Positions 13,324 to 19,688 of a DNA stretch of 22,351 bases are shown here, one piece after another. The stretch is from the IMG/VR virus record IMGVR_UViG_3300034101_000782, positions 1-22,351 of that record. One strand, written 5' to 3'. Position numbers and translations under genes: made by a program. The notes beneath the pieces were generated by a model. It made no database searches. It was not told the origin of the DNA and saw nothing but the letters and a program-made list of their open reading frames with translations. The stretch is from a virus. Numbering within the stretch: position 1 is the first letter of the stretch; each line of letters opens with the position of its first letter.

Positions 13324-13360
13324 CCGTCCCTCTTGGGAACGGTCATCATCTTTCTTTTTA
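13324..13360 (+). terminator. Hairpin with T-rich tail before the HTH gene
   Basis: CCGTCCC (13324-13330) pairs with GGG-A-ACGG (13335-13342, one bulged A) around TCTT, followed by a T-rich tail CATCATCTTTCTTTTTA. The ribosome site AGGAG starts directly after it. It resembles the hairpins placed before the first and second early genes. Confidence 0.5.
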
Positions 13361-13371
13361 GGAGAAGCGAC

Positions 13372-13776
13372 ATGAAAAAACAAACGCAAGAAACCAACGC
13401 AACCGAAAACGTGGCCCCGACCACCCCGACCATCCCCACCAAAACCAACAAGGCTGCGCTCGTCAGAGTGCTGCTCAAGCAGAAGAAGACTGCGAAACAA
13501 ATCGCCGCTGATGTTGGGTGCAAGCCGCAGTACGTTTACAGCGTGCAGAACCACGACCGCGTCAAGGCACGCAAGGCCAAGGCCAAGCGAGATTACGAGC
13601 GCAGGAAAGAGATCGCTGCAGGCTCGGTCAAGCGCAAGTACGTCAAGAGTGGCAAGTTTGCGAAGAAGGCAGCGCCAGAGGTTCGCACTCAGTACATCGA
13701 GATCGAGGTTCCGCAACCGCACTACAACCTGACATGGAGCCAGCGTTTCAAGGCACTGTTCACTGGGAGGGTTTGA
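13372..13776 (+). CDS. Small helix-turn-helix DNA-binding protein
   Basis: This is a 134-residue, strongly basic protein. Residues about 27-60 (KAALVRVLLKQKKTAKQIAADVGCKPQYVYSVQNH) form a helix-turn-helix of the type found in small regulators, with the recognition helix around KPQYVYSVQNH. A Thr/Pro-rich tail precedes it and a Lys/Arg-rich helix follows. ATG 13372 has AGGAG upstream. It follows a pair of hairpins that probably separate it from the ATPase operon. It is a candidate regulator for the palindromes in this window, but nothing in the sequence links them directly. Confidence 0.75.
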   Translation: MKKQTQETNATENVAPTTPTIPTKTNKAALVRVLLKQKKTAKQIAADVGCKPQYVYSVQNHDRVKARKAKAKRDYERRKEIAAGSVKRKYVKSGKFAKKAAPEVRTQYIEIEVPQPHYNLTWSQRFKALFTGRV

Positions 13777-13940
13777 TGAAGACACGAGCACTGAAACTGG
13801 TGCGTGAGTTGTTTGCTGTGGATTACGTACCGATCCACACGCAACGTCACAACCAACGCCAGTGGGTTAAGAGCGTACGCAGATTGGGTGACAGATGGCT
13901 ACTCGCAAAGCAACACGTACCCGAAAAGCGCAAAGCATAG
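13776..13940 (+). CDS. Small basic protein (54 residues)
   Basis: ATG shares a base with the stop of the preceding gene (TGATG) and GGGAGG stands just upstream, so it is likely translated by coupling. The product is Arg/Lys-rich (HTQRHNQRQWVKSVRRLGDR at about 21-40). Its 3' end overlaps the next small frame by 46 bases. No family is recognised. Confidence 0.5.
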   Translation: MKTRALKLVRELFAVDYVPIHTQRHNQRQWVKSVRRLGDRWLLAKQHVPEKRKA

Positions 13941-14050
13941 ACCCACCGCCCAAGGTCTGGCCTTTCCCAACGTGGAAGGGCCAGCCCTACAAGCAACCTA
14001 AACAACCTAAGCCAAAGGTGTGGGAGAACGCACCCGAGGCGCTGATGTAG
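13895..14050 (+). CDS. Small Pro/Lys-rich protein (51 residues)
   Basis: The frame starts MATRKATRTRKAQS and continues with a Pro- and Trp-containing region (PPPKVWPFPTWKG, then KQPKQPKPKVWEN). The sequence fills what would otherwise be a 119-base gap, in a genome with almost no gaps. The ribosome site is weak (GGGTGACAG). It overlaps the preceding gene by 46 bases in another frame. The compositional pattern suggests a real peptide, but no family is recognised. Confidence 0.5.
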   Translation: MATRKATRTRKAQSIDPPPKVWPFPTWKGQPYKQPKQPKPKVWENAPEALM

Positions 14051-14059
14051 GAGAGCCAG

Positions 14060-14392
14060 ATGAGTAGCGATGTAGACGTAGGCCGTGCGCTACGTGATGA
14101 GGGTGCAAAGATTGCACTGGCGAATGCGGGGGACGAGTGGCATGACCTAGCAATGACGTTGACACTCAAGTACTTCGCCGCTGTCGGTGAACGTGGTGCA
14201 TTGTTTGAGGATGCACGCTCATACGCTGTTGCCTGTGGAATCAGCGCACCACCATCACCAAACGCATGGGGGGCCGTGGCACTCGACTTGAGTAAGAAGA
14301 ACCGCATCACGCGCACAGGCGTCATGTTGCCAAGCAAAACCGCCAAGAGCCACGCCCGTGCACAACCTGTTTGGCGTTTGACCAACATATAG
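14060..14392 (+). CDS. Phage protein of unknown function, wHTH-like (110 residues)
   Basis: TAGGAGAG precedes ATG 14060. The sequence has helical segments followed by AYAVACGISAPPSPNAWGAVALDLSKKNRITRTG (about residues 54-88) and ends SHARAQPVWRL. This combination recurs in many phage proteins near replication genes and looks like a small winged-helix fold, but I cannot name a family with certainty. It might bind DNA. It is followed after nine bases by two tiny membrane proteins. Confidence 0.72.
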   Translation: MSSDVDVGRALRDEGAKIALANAGDEWHDLAMTLTLKYFAAVGERGALFEDARSYAVACGISAPPSPNAWGAVALDLSKKNRITRTGVMLPSKTAKSHARAQPVWRLTNI

Positions 14393-14401
14393 GAGAGAAA
14401 C

Positions 14402-14524
14402 ATGCAACGACTGAATGAAGACGGACTGGAGGACTTGGGCTGGCTTGCCGCCATGCTGGCGGCGCTTGGCTTCCTGTTCTTTTCCCTGGTGTACTTCATG
14501 CACTGGGCAGGGTGGCTTACGTGA
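14402..14524 (+). CDS. Tiny membrane protein 1 (40 residues)
   Basis: GGAGAG precedes ATG 14402. Residues 1-12 are polar (MQRLNEDGLEDLG) and about 14-38 form one hydrophobic helix (WLAAMLAALGFLFFSLVYF). There is no charge inside the helix. It ends in a GTGA overlap with the next membrane protein. Tandem one-helix proteins occur in phages as holin-like, anti-holin or membrane-anchored partner pairs, but no lysin gene is in this window, so the role is open. Confidence 0.65.
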   Translation: MQRLNEDGLEDLGWLAAMLAALGFLFFSLVYFMHWAGWLT

Positions 14525-14640
14525 AGTGGCTGACTGACTGGCTTGCCGTGGCGTGGCTGCTTGCTGCCCTGGTTGTGGTGTTCCTCGCCCCGTTCGTGGT
14601 GGCGGCGGTGTTGATTAACTATGTGTGGGGGATGGTATGA
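14521..14640 (+). CDS. Tiny membrane protein 2 (39 residues)
   Basis: GTG start inside the previous stop (GTGA). The product begins MKWLTDWLAV and is almost wholly hydrophobic (AWLLAALVVVFLAPFVVAAV at about 11-30), one transmembrane helix and possibly a second short one. It ends in ATGA overlap with the next gene. The lack of a strong ribosome site of its own suggests dependence on the upstream gene for translation. Confidence 0.62.
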   Translation: MKWLTDWLAVAWLLAALVVVFLAPFVVAAVLINYVWGMV

Positions 14641-14897
14641 CCCGCGACGAAATCATCGACATGGCAAACAAAGCGCATGCCTACATCGACCGCCACTTCC
14701 TGGTCGCTTCTAGCACGGGCATCGCTTCGTTTGAACACTTTGCTCGACTGGTGGCAGAGCGAGAGCGCGAGGCAATGCTCGACACGATTGACGAACTCAT
14801 GGGCATGGAGCGTGAGCGTCACCCCATGTTTTCCGAAGGTTACGACCACGCTCTGCTGCATCTCAAAGAGTTTGTTAGCGCAAGGGAGAAGAAATGA
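14637..14897 (+). CDS. Small soluble protein (86 residues)
   Basis: ATG 14637 overlaps the stop of the preceding membrane protein (ATGA) and has a GGGGG run upstream. The sequence is helical and acidic to neutral, with EREREAMLDTIDELMGMERE (about 40-59) and HALLHLKEFVSAREKK at the C-terminus. An in-frame start at 14625 is less likely. It ends in another ATGA overlap. No family is recognised. Confidence 0.7.
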   Translation: MTRDEIIDMANKAHAYIDRHFLVASSTGIASFEHFARLVAEREREAMLDTIDELMGMERERHPMFSEGYDHALLHLKEFVSAREKK

Positions 14898-15127
14898 GTA
14901 AAGGTTTTTTCGATGACGTACCCCTCCACAACCCAGACCGAGACAAGGCTTGGGAGCGGATCATCAAGCGCAAAGACATGAAGGCGATGATGAAGAAGGG
15001 CGAAGGGTTCAAATTCCCGCTTGATGGTTCCTACGACCTGTGGTGCATCGCATGGAGTTTGGCATGGGGCGCAGGCGCAAAGGCCGGATGGGAAGCGCGT
15101 GAAGAGTACGAGAAGGAGAAGAAATGA
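14894..15127 (+). CDS. Small Lys-rich protein (77 residues)
   Basis: AAGGGAGAAGAA precedes ATG 14894, which overlaps the previous stop. The protein is Lys/Glu-rich with a hydrophobic middle (DLWCIAWSLAWGAGAKAGWE at about 49-68) that is more likely a packed helix than a membrane helix. It carries no recognised domain. A mini-frame of eleven codons begins at its stop. Confidence 0.7.
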   Translation: MSKGFFDDVPLHNPDRDKAWERIIKRKDMKAMMKKGEGFKFPLDGSYDLWCIAWSLAWGAGAKAGWEAREEYEKEKK

Positions 15128-15159
15128 GCAAGATCAACAACCAACTGAAAGGAAACTGA
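15124..15159 (+). CDS. Possible 11-residue mini-frame (MSKINNQLKGN)
   Basis: ATG overlaps the preceding stop (ATGA) with AAGGAGAAGAA in front, and the frame ends after 11 codons one base before the ATG at 15161. It could be a coupling leader that carries ribosomes into the next gene. It may instead be chance: ATGA motifs are frequent here. Confidence 0.3.
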   Translation: MSKINNQLKGN

Positions 15160-15160
15160 A

Positions 15161-15391
15161 ATGACCAAGACCATTAAAGACAACGATGACGGCGCACGTG
15201 TTTTCGCCGATGGCCGTAGCATCACCATTGGCAAGGGGCGCATCCTGTGGGGCACCGCCACGCAAACGAGCCGCAACCTGATCGTGGAAGAGGGGTGGGT
15301 GCTGCCCGGTGGTCAGCGCACAAAAAACTACGATGTCGCGCAAGCCTACGCTCGCTGGATCGACGCGCAGTGCAGAGTGTGGGGTCGTTAA
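15161..15391 (+). CDS. Small unknown protein (76 residues)
   Basis: AAAGGAAACTGA precedes ATG 15161. The product has a beta-rich N-terminal part (RVFADGRSITIGKGRILWG) and a helical C-terminal part (DVAQAYARWIDAQCRV). No family is recognised, although a fold of a few beta strands with a C-terminal helix is likely. It ends 4 bases before a zinc-ribbon gene. Confidence 0.7.
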   Translation: MTKTIKDNDDGARVFADGRSITIGKGRILWGTATQTSRNLIVEEGWVLPGGQRTKNYDVAQAYARWIDAQCRVWGR

Positions 15392-15395
15392 CAGT

Positions 15396-15590
15396 ATGAA
15401 GTGCCCAACTTGCCAAGCGAAAACACACACCCTGTCAACGCGGACGATGCTCAACGGACGTAAGCGCAGACGTTACCAGTGTGACAACGGACATCGCTTC
15501 ACAACGCACGGCACAAGCGTAGACCTGCGACTCAAGCACAACATAGAACAACACAAAAACGACGAAAAGATCACCATGATCGGCGGCTAG
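15396..15590 (+). CDS. Small zinc-ribbon protein
   Basis: A 64-residue basic protein with C3-x2-C6, then NGRKRRRYQCDNGHRFTTH carrying C29 and H33. The CPxC start and RRR-x-C-...-F-T arrangement resemble the zinc ribbon at the N-terminus of NrdR repressors and some phage transcription activators (Ogr/Delta type). ATG 15396 has only a weak ribosome site and lies 5 bases after the preceding stop, so coupling is likely. DNA or RNA binding is inferred from the ribbon; the target is unknown. Confidence 0.7.
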   Translation: MKCPTCQAKTHTLSTRTMLNGRKRRRYQCDNGHRFTTHGTSVDLRLKHNIEQHKNDEKITMIGG

Positions 15591-15740
15591 GATGAATCAT
15601 GTGCTCAACACGCGCCCGGTAGATGTTCGTGTTGGGAACAAGCGCAACGCACCTAGTCGCTTAAAACCTGCGTTGCGCCATTGCTCGGCTGCGGCGGGGG
15701 GCGCAGAATCTACCCATCCCCCCATCTACAAGGACAACAA
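15591..15740 (+). other. Structured leader before the VRR-NUC gene
   Basis: About 150 bases without a convincing gene. Besides the strong 10-bp dyad at 15642-15678, a run of six G (15696-15701) can pair with CCCCCC (15719-15724). Ribosome site AAGGAC precedes the start at 15741. A structured 5' leader that controls translation of the nuclease is possible; nothing matches a known riboswitch. Confidence 0.4.
15642..15678 (+). repeat. Perfect 10-bp inverted repeat
   Basis: GCGCAACGCA (15642-15651) and TGCGTTGCGC (15669-15678) around a 17-base loop. No T run follows, so it is not a classical terminator. A cruciform or RNA hairpin with a possible protein-binding role is plausible. Confidence 0.65.
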
Positions 15741-16025
15741 ATGGCAAGCACACCAGAGGTCAAAGTCAAGAAGCAAATCCGCAAGATGTTGGATGAAGCC
15801 AAGGCTTACTACGCCATGCCCATCGGAACGGGCTACGGCAACTCGGGCGTGCCTGACTTCCTCGTTTGCCACAACGGACGCTTCGTGGGCATAGAGGCCA
15901 AGGCGGGAAAAAACAAACCCACCGCTTTGCAGGAGTTGCACATGGAGCGCATACGAAACTGCGGGGGCACTGCGTTGGTCATCAACGAAGACAACCTGCA
16001 CGAACTTAGGGAGTTGCTTAAATGA
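15741..16025 (+). CDS. VRR-NUC domain nuclease
   Basis: This 94-residue protein matches the VRR-NUC family of PD-(D/E)XK nucleases: GTGYGNSGVPDFLV (29-42, with catalytic D39) and GIEAKAG (50-56, E52 and K54), then Q64. Stand-alone phage VRR-NUC proteins are thought to act on branched DNA such as Holliday junctions, as would be needed to clear concatemers before packaging. All key residues are present. ATG 15741 has AAGGAC upstream. It overlaps the next gene by four bases (ATGA). Specific substrate preference is inferred from the family. Confidence 0.88.
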   Translation: MASTPEVKVKKQIRKMLDEAKAYYAMPIGTGYGNSGVPDFLVCHNGRFVGIEAKAGKNKPTALQELHMERIRNCGGTALVINEDNLHELRELLK

Positions 16026-16300
16026 GCCTGTTCAAAACTGAGAAGGAGATTGAGATGCACGTAGAACAAATGACCCCAGATCAGCGTGACCACTTCAAGT
16101 TGGTCATATCCAAACTGATCGAGTGCTACACCGACGAGGAGAAACATGCGGTGGTGTTGATTGGGAACAAGTCCCCGGCAATGATGGTGCTGTGTATCAA
16201 CGCTACCGAAATGGAAGCTGCATCCTTGTTGCAAGCCGCTGACAACCACATGCAGTACAGAGTGACTGAAGATGCGCCGCCCAAGGAGATGTTTAATTGA
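16022..16300 (+). CDS. Unknown small protein before DNA polymerase (92 residues)
   Basis: It starts by ATGA overlap with the VRR-NUC gene. A second in-frame ATG at 16055 (MHVEQ) has a better site, AAGGAG at 16043-16048, so an 81-residue form is possible. The protein is helical with a hydrophobic strand HAVVLIGNKSPAMMVLCIN. It ends in a TTGA overlap that supplies the polymerase start. No family is recognised. Confidence 0.68.
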   Translation: MSLFKTEKEIEMHVEQMTPDQRDHFKLVISKLIECYTDEEKHAVVLIGNKSPAMMVLCINATEMEAASLLQAADNHMQYRVTEDAPPKEMFN

Positions 16301-18267
16301 GCGCCCCGTTCGACCGCATCCTCGTCATCGACTTCGAGACAGCGTGGGACAGGAAAGACTACACCCTGTCCAAGATGACCACAGAGGAGTACGTGCGCGA
16401 CCCACGCTTCAAGGCATGGGGGTTGTGTTGGAAAGAAGTTGGGCAGAACGCATACCCGATGTGGGTGCGGGGCGATGCTATTGAAGAGTGGGCAAGCTAC
16501 ATTGATTGGAGCCGCACTGCTGTGCTCGCACACAACGCCCAGTTCGATGTGACCATCCTGTCCTGGCGCTACGGTATCCACCCCGTCTTCATCTTCGACA
16601 CGCTGTCGATGGCACGTGCACTGCGCGGAGTTGAGGTGGGCAACAGCCTTGCCAAGTTAGCTGAGGACTTTGGTTTGCCACCAAAGGGCAAGGCCGTGCA
16701 CAGTACCGATGGCATGTTGGACGAGATCAGCGAAGAAGTTGAGCGTGAGTTGGCTGAGTACTGCGCGCACGACACTGTCTTGTGCGAAGAGATATTCAGT
16801 CGCCTGCGCCCCGGCTACCCGACCAAGGAGTTGCGGCTCATCGACATGACGCTCAAGATGTACACGCGGCCTTTGCTTGAACTTGATACAGAGATGTTGA
16901 GCAACGCCATTGAAGAAGAAAGGAACGCACGTGAAGAACTACTACAGAGGCTCGGCGTGGATCAGGCTGTACTTGCGTCGAACGAACAGTTTGCTGAAAT
17001 CCTTCGGACCCTTGGGGTGGAGCCGCCAACGAAGATCAGTAAGACTACAGGTAAAGAGACACTCGCGCTTGCTAAAAATGACGCGCTCTTTCAAGCCCTC
17101 AGAAATGGGGATCGGGAAGACGTTTCGCTTATCTGCGAAGCCCGACTCAAGGTCAAGTCCACAAGCGAACGAACAAGAGCGCAACGTTTTCTGGACATCG
17201 CATCGCGTGGCAGGCTCCCGGTTCCTCTGAGTTACTACGGAGCCACAACTGGCAGATGGACTGCGGCCAAGGGCAGCGCCATCAACATGCAGAACTTGAA
17301 GCGCGGATCGTTCCTGCGTAACGCAATCATGGCGCCGCCGGGGCACGTGCTTGTGGCGGGTGACTTGTCGCAGATCGAGCCTCGGGTGCTTGCTTGGCTT
17401 GCTGACTACCAAGACATGCTCGACATCTTCAAGGCCGGGGGCGATCCTTATGCCGCCTTCGGTTCGCAGATGTTCAACATCCCTGGTCTGACCAAAGACT
17501 CCCACCCTGACCTGCGCCAGTCTGCCAAGTCGGCGTTGCTCGGGTGCGGCTACGGGTTGGGGTGGGCATCCTTTGCTCAGCAACTTCTTACTGGCTTCCT
17601 GGGTGCGCCGCCTGTGCGGTACGAGAAGGAGTTTGCCAAGACACTAGGGGTAAACCGGGAGTACGTTGAACGCTTCCTTGAGTGGGAGGACAACGAGAAA
17701 CGTCTTTTGGAGATACCCCACACGTGCACTGAGAAAGAACTTTTGGTGCACGCGCTTGCTGCCAAGAAGATCATCGACGCCTACCGTGCCACTGCATGGC
17801 CCGTGGTGGCGCTGTGGGACTACTTTTCAACTTTGATTCAACGAAGCCTTGCAGACGGCGAAGAAGTGGTGTACAAATGCCTTACGTTCCGCAAAGGCGA
17901 GATTGTGCTGCCCAGCGGCATGAGCCTGCTCTACCCCGACCTTCGACAAAAGAAGGACTCTCGGGGCAGAAGGCAATGGGTGTATGGGCCTGACGAGACG
18001 AAGCTGTATGCGGGAAAGATCACGAACAACGTGGTGCAGGGCACTGCGCGGATCGTGATGACGGACGGGATGCTCAGAGTGGCGAAGCGTTACCCGATTG
18101 TGGGGACGGTGCACGACGAGTTGATTGCTGTTGCGCCTGAAGAAGAGGCAAGTGACGCGAAGACTTGGGTCTTGGCGCAGATGACTATGGAGCCGAGCTA
18201 CATGCCGGGGATACCCCTGGCCGCTGACGGTGGTGCACACAGACGATACGGACTGACAAAGAAATGA
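16297..18267 (+). CDS. Family A DNA polymerase with 3'-5' exonuclease
   Basis: This 656-residue replicative polymerase has a DEDDy proofreading domain (D12 and E14 in IDFETAW, D84 in HNAQFD, Y155 and D159 in YCAHD) and polymerase motifs A (D356 in GDLSQIEPR), B (R407, K411, L415, Y419 in RQSAKSALLGCGYG) and C (H606 D607 E608 in VHDEL). All catalytic residues are present. The position equal to E. coli Pol I Phe762 is Leu (L415), and motif A reads DLSQIEPR instead of the usual DYSQIELR. The start is TTG at 16297 within TTGA, with AAGGAG eight bases before it. It overlaps the following gene by ATGA. No 5'-3' exonuclease domain is present, as in T7-type enzymes. Confidence 0.96.
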   Translation: MSAPFDRILVIDFETAWDRKDYTLSKMTTEEYVRDPRFKAWGLCWKEVGQNAYPMWVRGDAIEEWASYIDWSRTAVLAHNAQFDVTILSWRYGIHPVFIFDTLSMARALRGVEVGNSLAKLAEDFGLPPKGKAVHSTDGMLDEISEEVERELAEYCAHDTVLCEEIFSRLRPGYPTKELRLIDMTLKMYTRPLLELDTEMLSNAIEEERNAREELLQRLGVDQAVLASNEQFAEILRTLGVEPPTKISKTTGKETLALAKNDALFQALRNGDREDVSLICEARLKVKSTSERTRAQRFLDIASRGRLPVPLSYYGATTGRWTAAKGSAINMQNLKRGSFLRNAIMAPPGHVLVAGDLSQIEPRVLAWLADYQDMLDIFKAGGDPYAAFGSQMFNIPGLTKDSHPDLRQSAKSALLGCGYGLGWASFAQQLLTGFLGAPPVRYEKEFAKTLGVNREYVERFLEWEDNEKRLLEIPHTCTEKELLVHALAAKKIIDAYRATAWPVVALWDYFSTLIQRSLADGEEVVYKCLTFRKGEIVLPSGMSLLYPDLRQKKDSRGRRQWVYGPDETKLYAGKITNNVVQGTARIVMTDGMLRVAKRYPIVGTVHDELIAVAPEEEASDAKTWVLAQMTMEPSYMPGIPLAADGGAHRRYGLTKK

Positions 18268-18545
18268 AAGAAGTTGTGCTGATTGACTACGCGATGCCCT
18301 TGATGCGGGTGGAGCGTTTAGCCAAAGAGATTCATGACTTGTGCCTTGAGGACAAGTATGAAGAGGCGCGGGAGACTGCCATGCAGTTGGTTGTGGAATC
18401 CCGCTTGTTGCAAACCACGCTCAGATACATGAGCGAAGAAAAGGAGAAGCGATATGCAGTTGCCAAAAACAATCAAGGTAAGCCGGACAACGTACAGCGT
18501 CCAGCAACCAAAAAGTCTGCCGCGAATGGCGCTCGGGCACATTGA
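18264..18545 (+). CDS. Small helical protein after polymerase (93 residues)
   Basis: It starts by ATGA overlap with the polymerase. The sequence is helical (RLAKEIHDLCLEDKYEEARE, about 18-37), then Lys-rich and Gln/Pro/Asn-rich to the end. Its last 92 bases overlap the start of the metallopeptidase gene in another frame, which is unusually long. Both frames look real: this one from coupling to the polymerase, the other from a strong ribosome site inside it. No function is recognised. Confidence 0.68.
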   Translation: MKEVVLIDYAMPLMRVERLAKEIHDLCLEDKYEEARETAMQLVVESRLLQTTLRYMSEEKEKRYAVAKNNQGKPDNVQRPATKKSAANGARAH

Positions 18546-18744
18546 CTACGAAAGTAGGACGATCCGCATTGCAAAGCAAGCGCACAACAAAGCAGTTGGC
18601 AAGCACGAACGTAGCGACACCTTCTGGCACGAGTTGACCCACGCCATCCTGCACGACATGGACAGCCGACTGGTGAACGACGAGAAGTTTGTGACTCGGT
18701 TCGCCTACCGTCTCAACAACGCCATCAACTCAGCAAAGTTCTAA
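18454..18744 (+). CDS. Small HExxH metallopeptidase-like protein
   Basis: This 96-residue protein contains HELTHAILHD (59-68), the zinc-binding HExxH motif with the helix expected in small phage metallopeptidases of the ImmA/SprT type, and E77 in the next helix (NDEKFVTRFA), a good third ligand. Early residues 1-25 are basic. GGAG at 18443-18446 gives a strong ribosome site. In temperate phages ImmA-type proteases cleave a repressor; other phage HExxH proteins act as SprT-like enzymes or have unknown targets. No repressor target is identified here. It joins the nuclease gene by TAATG. Confidence 0.82.
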   Translation: MQLPKTIKVSRTTYSVQQPKSLPRMALGHIDYESRTIRIAKQAHNKAVGKHERSDTFWHELTHAILHDMDSRLVNDEKFVTRFAYRLNNAINSAKF

Positions 18745-19406
18745 TGAACATCACTTGGTCACACAGCGCCCTCAAGGACTTCGAGGGATGCGCTCGTCGC
18801 TACCACGAGGTCAAGGTTCTCAAGAAGTACCCGTTCCAAGAGACGCAGCACACCATCTACGGCAAGGACTTGCACAAAGCGGCTGAGGAATACGTGCGTG
18901 ACGGCACGCCCCTGCCGCCGCAGTTCGAGTATGTGAAGGAGACGCTCGATGCGCTCATCGCTAAGCCCGGACGTAAGTTGTGCGAACACGAGATGGGGCT
19001 GACCAAGGACTTGCAACCGTGCGCGTTCAATGACCCCAACAGGTGGGTGCGCGGCATCGCCGACTTGCTCATCATCAACGACGACAACTTCACGGCTCGC
19101 GTAGTTGATTACAAGACCGGCAACAACAAGTACCCGGACAGGGATCAGCTTGTGCTGATGTCGCTCATGGTGTTCGCACACTTCCCACACATACGCAAGG
19201 TTAGCTCGGCTCTGCTGTTCGTTGTGAAGAACGACATGGTGAAGATGACTATGGTGCGCGAAGATGCTGAGAAGGCGTGGTGGCAATACCGGGAACGAGT
19301 TGCCAAGCTGGAGGCCGCGCACGCCCACGATGTGTGGAACCCCACACAGACACCGCTATGCGGGTGGTGTCAGGTCACTGGATGTGAGTTCAATCCCAAA
19401 CACTAG
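18744..19406 (+). CDS. Cas4/RecB-like PD-(D/E)XK nuclease
   Basis: This 220-residue exonuclease-type protein has the RecB-family motifs: a histidine in GKDLHKAAEEY (H44), acidic D107 in GIADLL, D122 and K124 in VVDYKTG, and Q135 in DQLVL. Cysteines C16 (FEGCARRY) and C206, C209, C214 (CGWCQVTGC) match the C ... CxxC...C layout that holds a 4Fe-4S cluster in Cas4 and AddB. No cas1 or CRISPR array is near, so a phage recombination or end-processing role is more likely than adaptation. TAATG couples it to the metallopeptidase gene. Confidence 0.88.
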   Translation: MNITWSHSALKDFEGCARRYHEVKVLKKYPFQETQHTIYGKDLHKAAEEYVRDGTPLPPQFEYVKETLDALIAKPGRKLCEHEMGLTKDLQPCAFNDPNRWVRGIADLLIINDDNFTARVVDYKTGNNKYPDRDQLVLMSLMVFAHFPHIRKVSSALLFVVKNDMVKMTMVREDAEKAWWQYRERVAKLEAAHAHDVWNPTQTPLCGWCQVTGCEFNPKH

Positions 19407-19415
19407 GAGGTAATC

Positions 19416-19688
19416 ATGCCCTACGTCAACAAGCCCCGCCCCTACAAGAAAGAGTACGAGCAGTACGATGGGACGGAAGCGGTCAAGAAGAAACGTGCTC
19501 AACGCAACAAGGCGCGGCGCATGCTTGAGCGCGAGGGAGTTGTCAGCAAGGGCGATGGGAAAGATGTTGACCACAAGCAACCGCTATCCAAAGGGGGAGC
19601 GACGACGCGCTCCAACCTCAAGGCGGTGAAGGCAAGTGCGAACAGGTCGTACGCACGTAACAGCGACCACACAATAAAGGAGAAGTGA
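19416..19688 (+). CDS. HNH endonuclease (small)
   Basis: A 90-residue basic protein with VDHKQPLSKGG (51-61), TRSNLKAV (64-71) and NRSYARN (76-82): H53, N67 and N76 form the HNH/HNN-type core. There are no CxxC zinc pairs. GGAGG stands 7 bases upstream, the strongest ribosome site here. Small stand-alone HNH proteins are widespread in phages and may be homing nucleases, but one near terminase can help packaging; this one is 14 kb from terminase. It ends in a TGATG overlap. Confidence 0.85.
   Translation: MPYVNKPRPYKKEYEQYDGTEAVKKKRAQRNKARRMLEREGVVSKGDGKDVDHKQPLSKGGATTRSNLKAVKASANRSYARNSDHTIKEK

Noticed and set aside
18744-19406. CRISPR adaptation module
   Set aside because: There is a Cas4-like nuclease but no cas1, cas2 or repeat-spacer array anywhere in the window.
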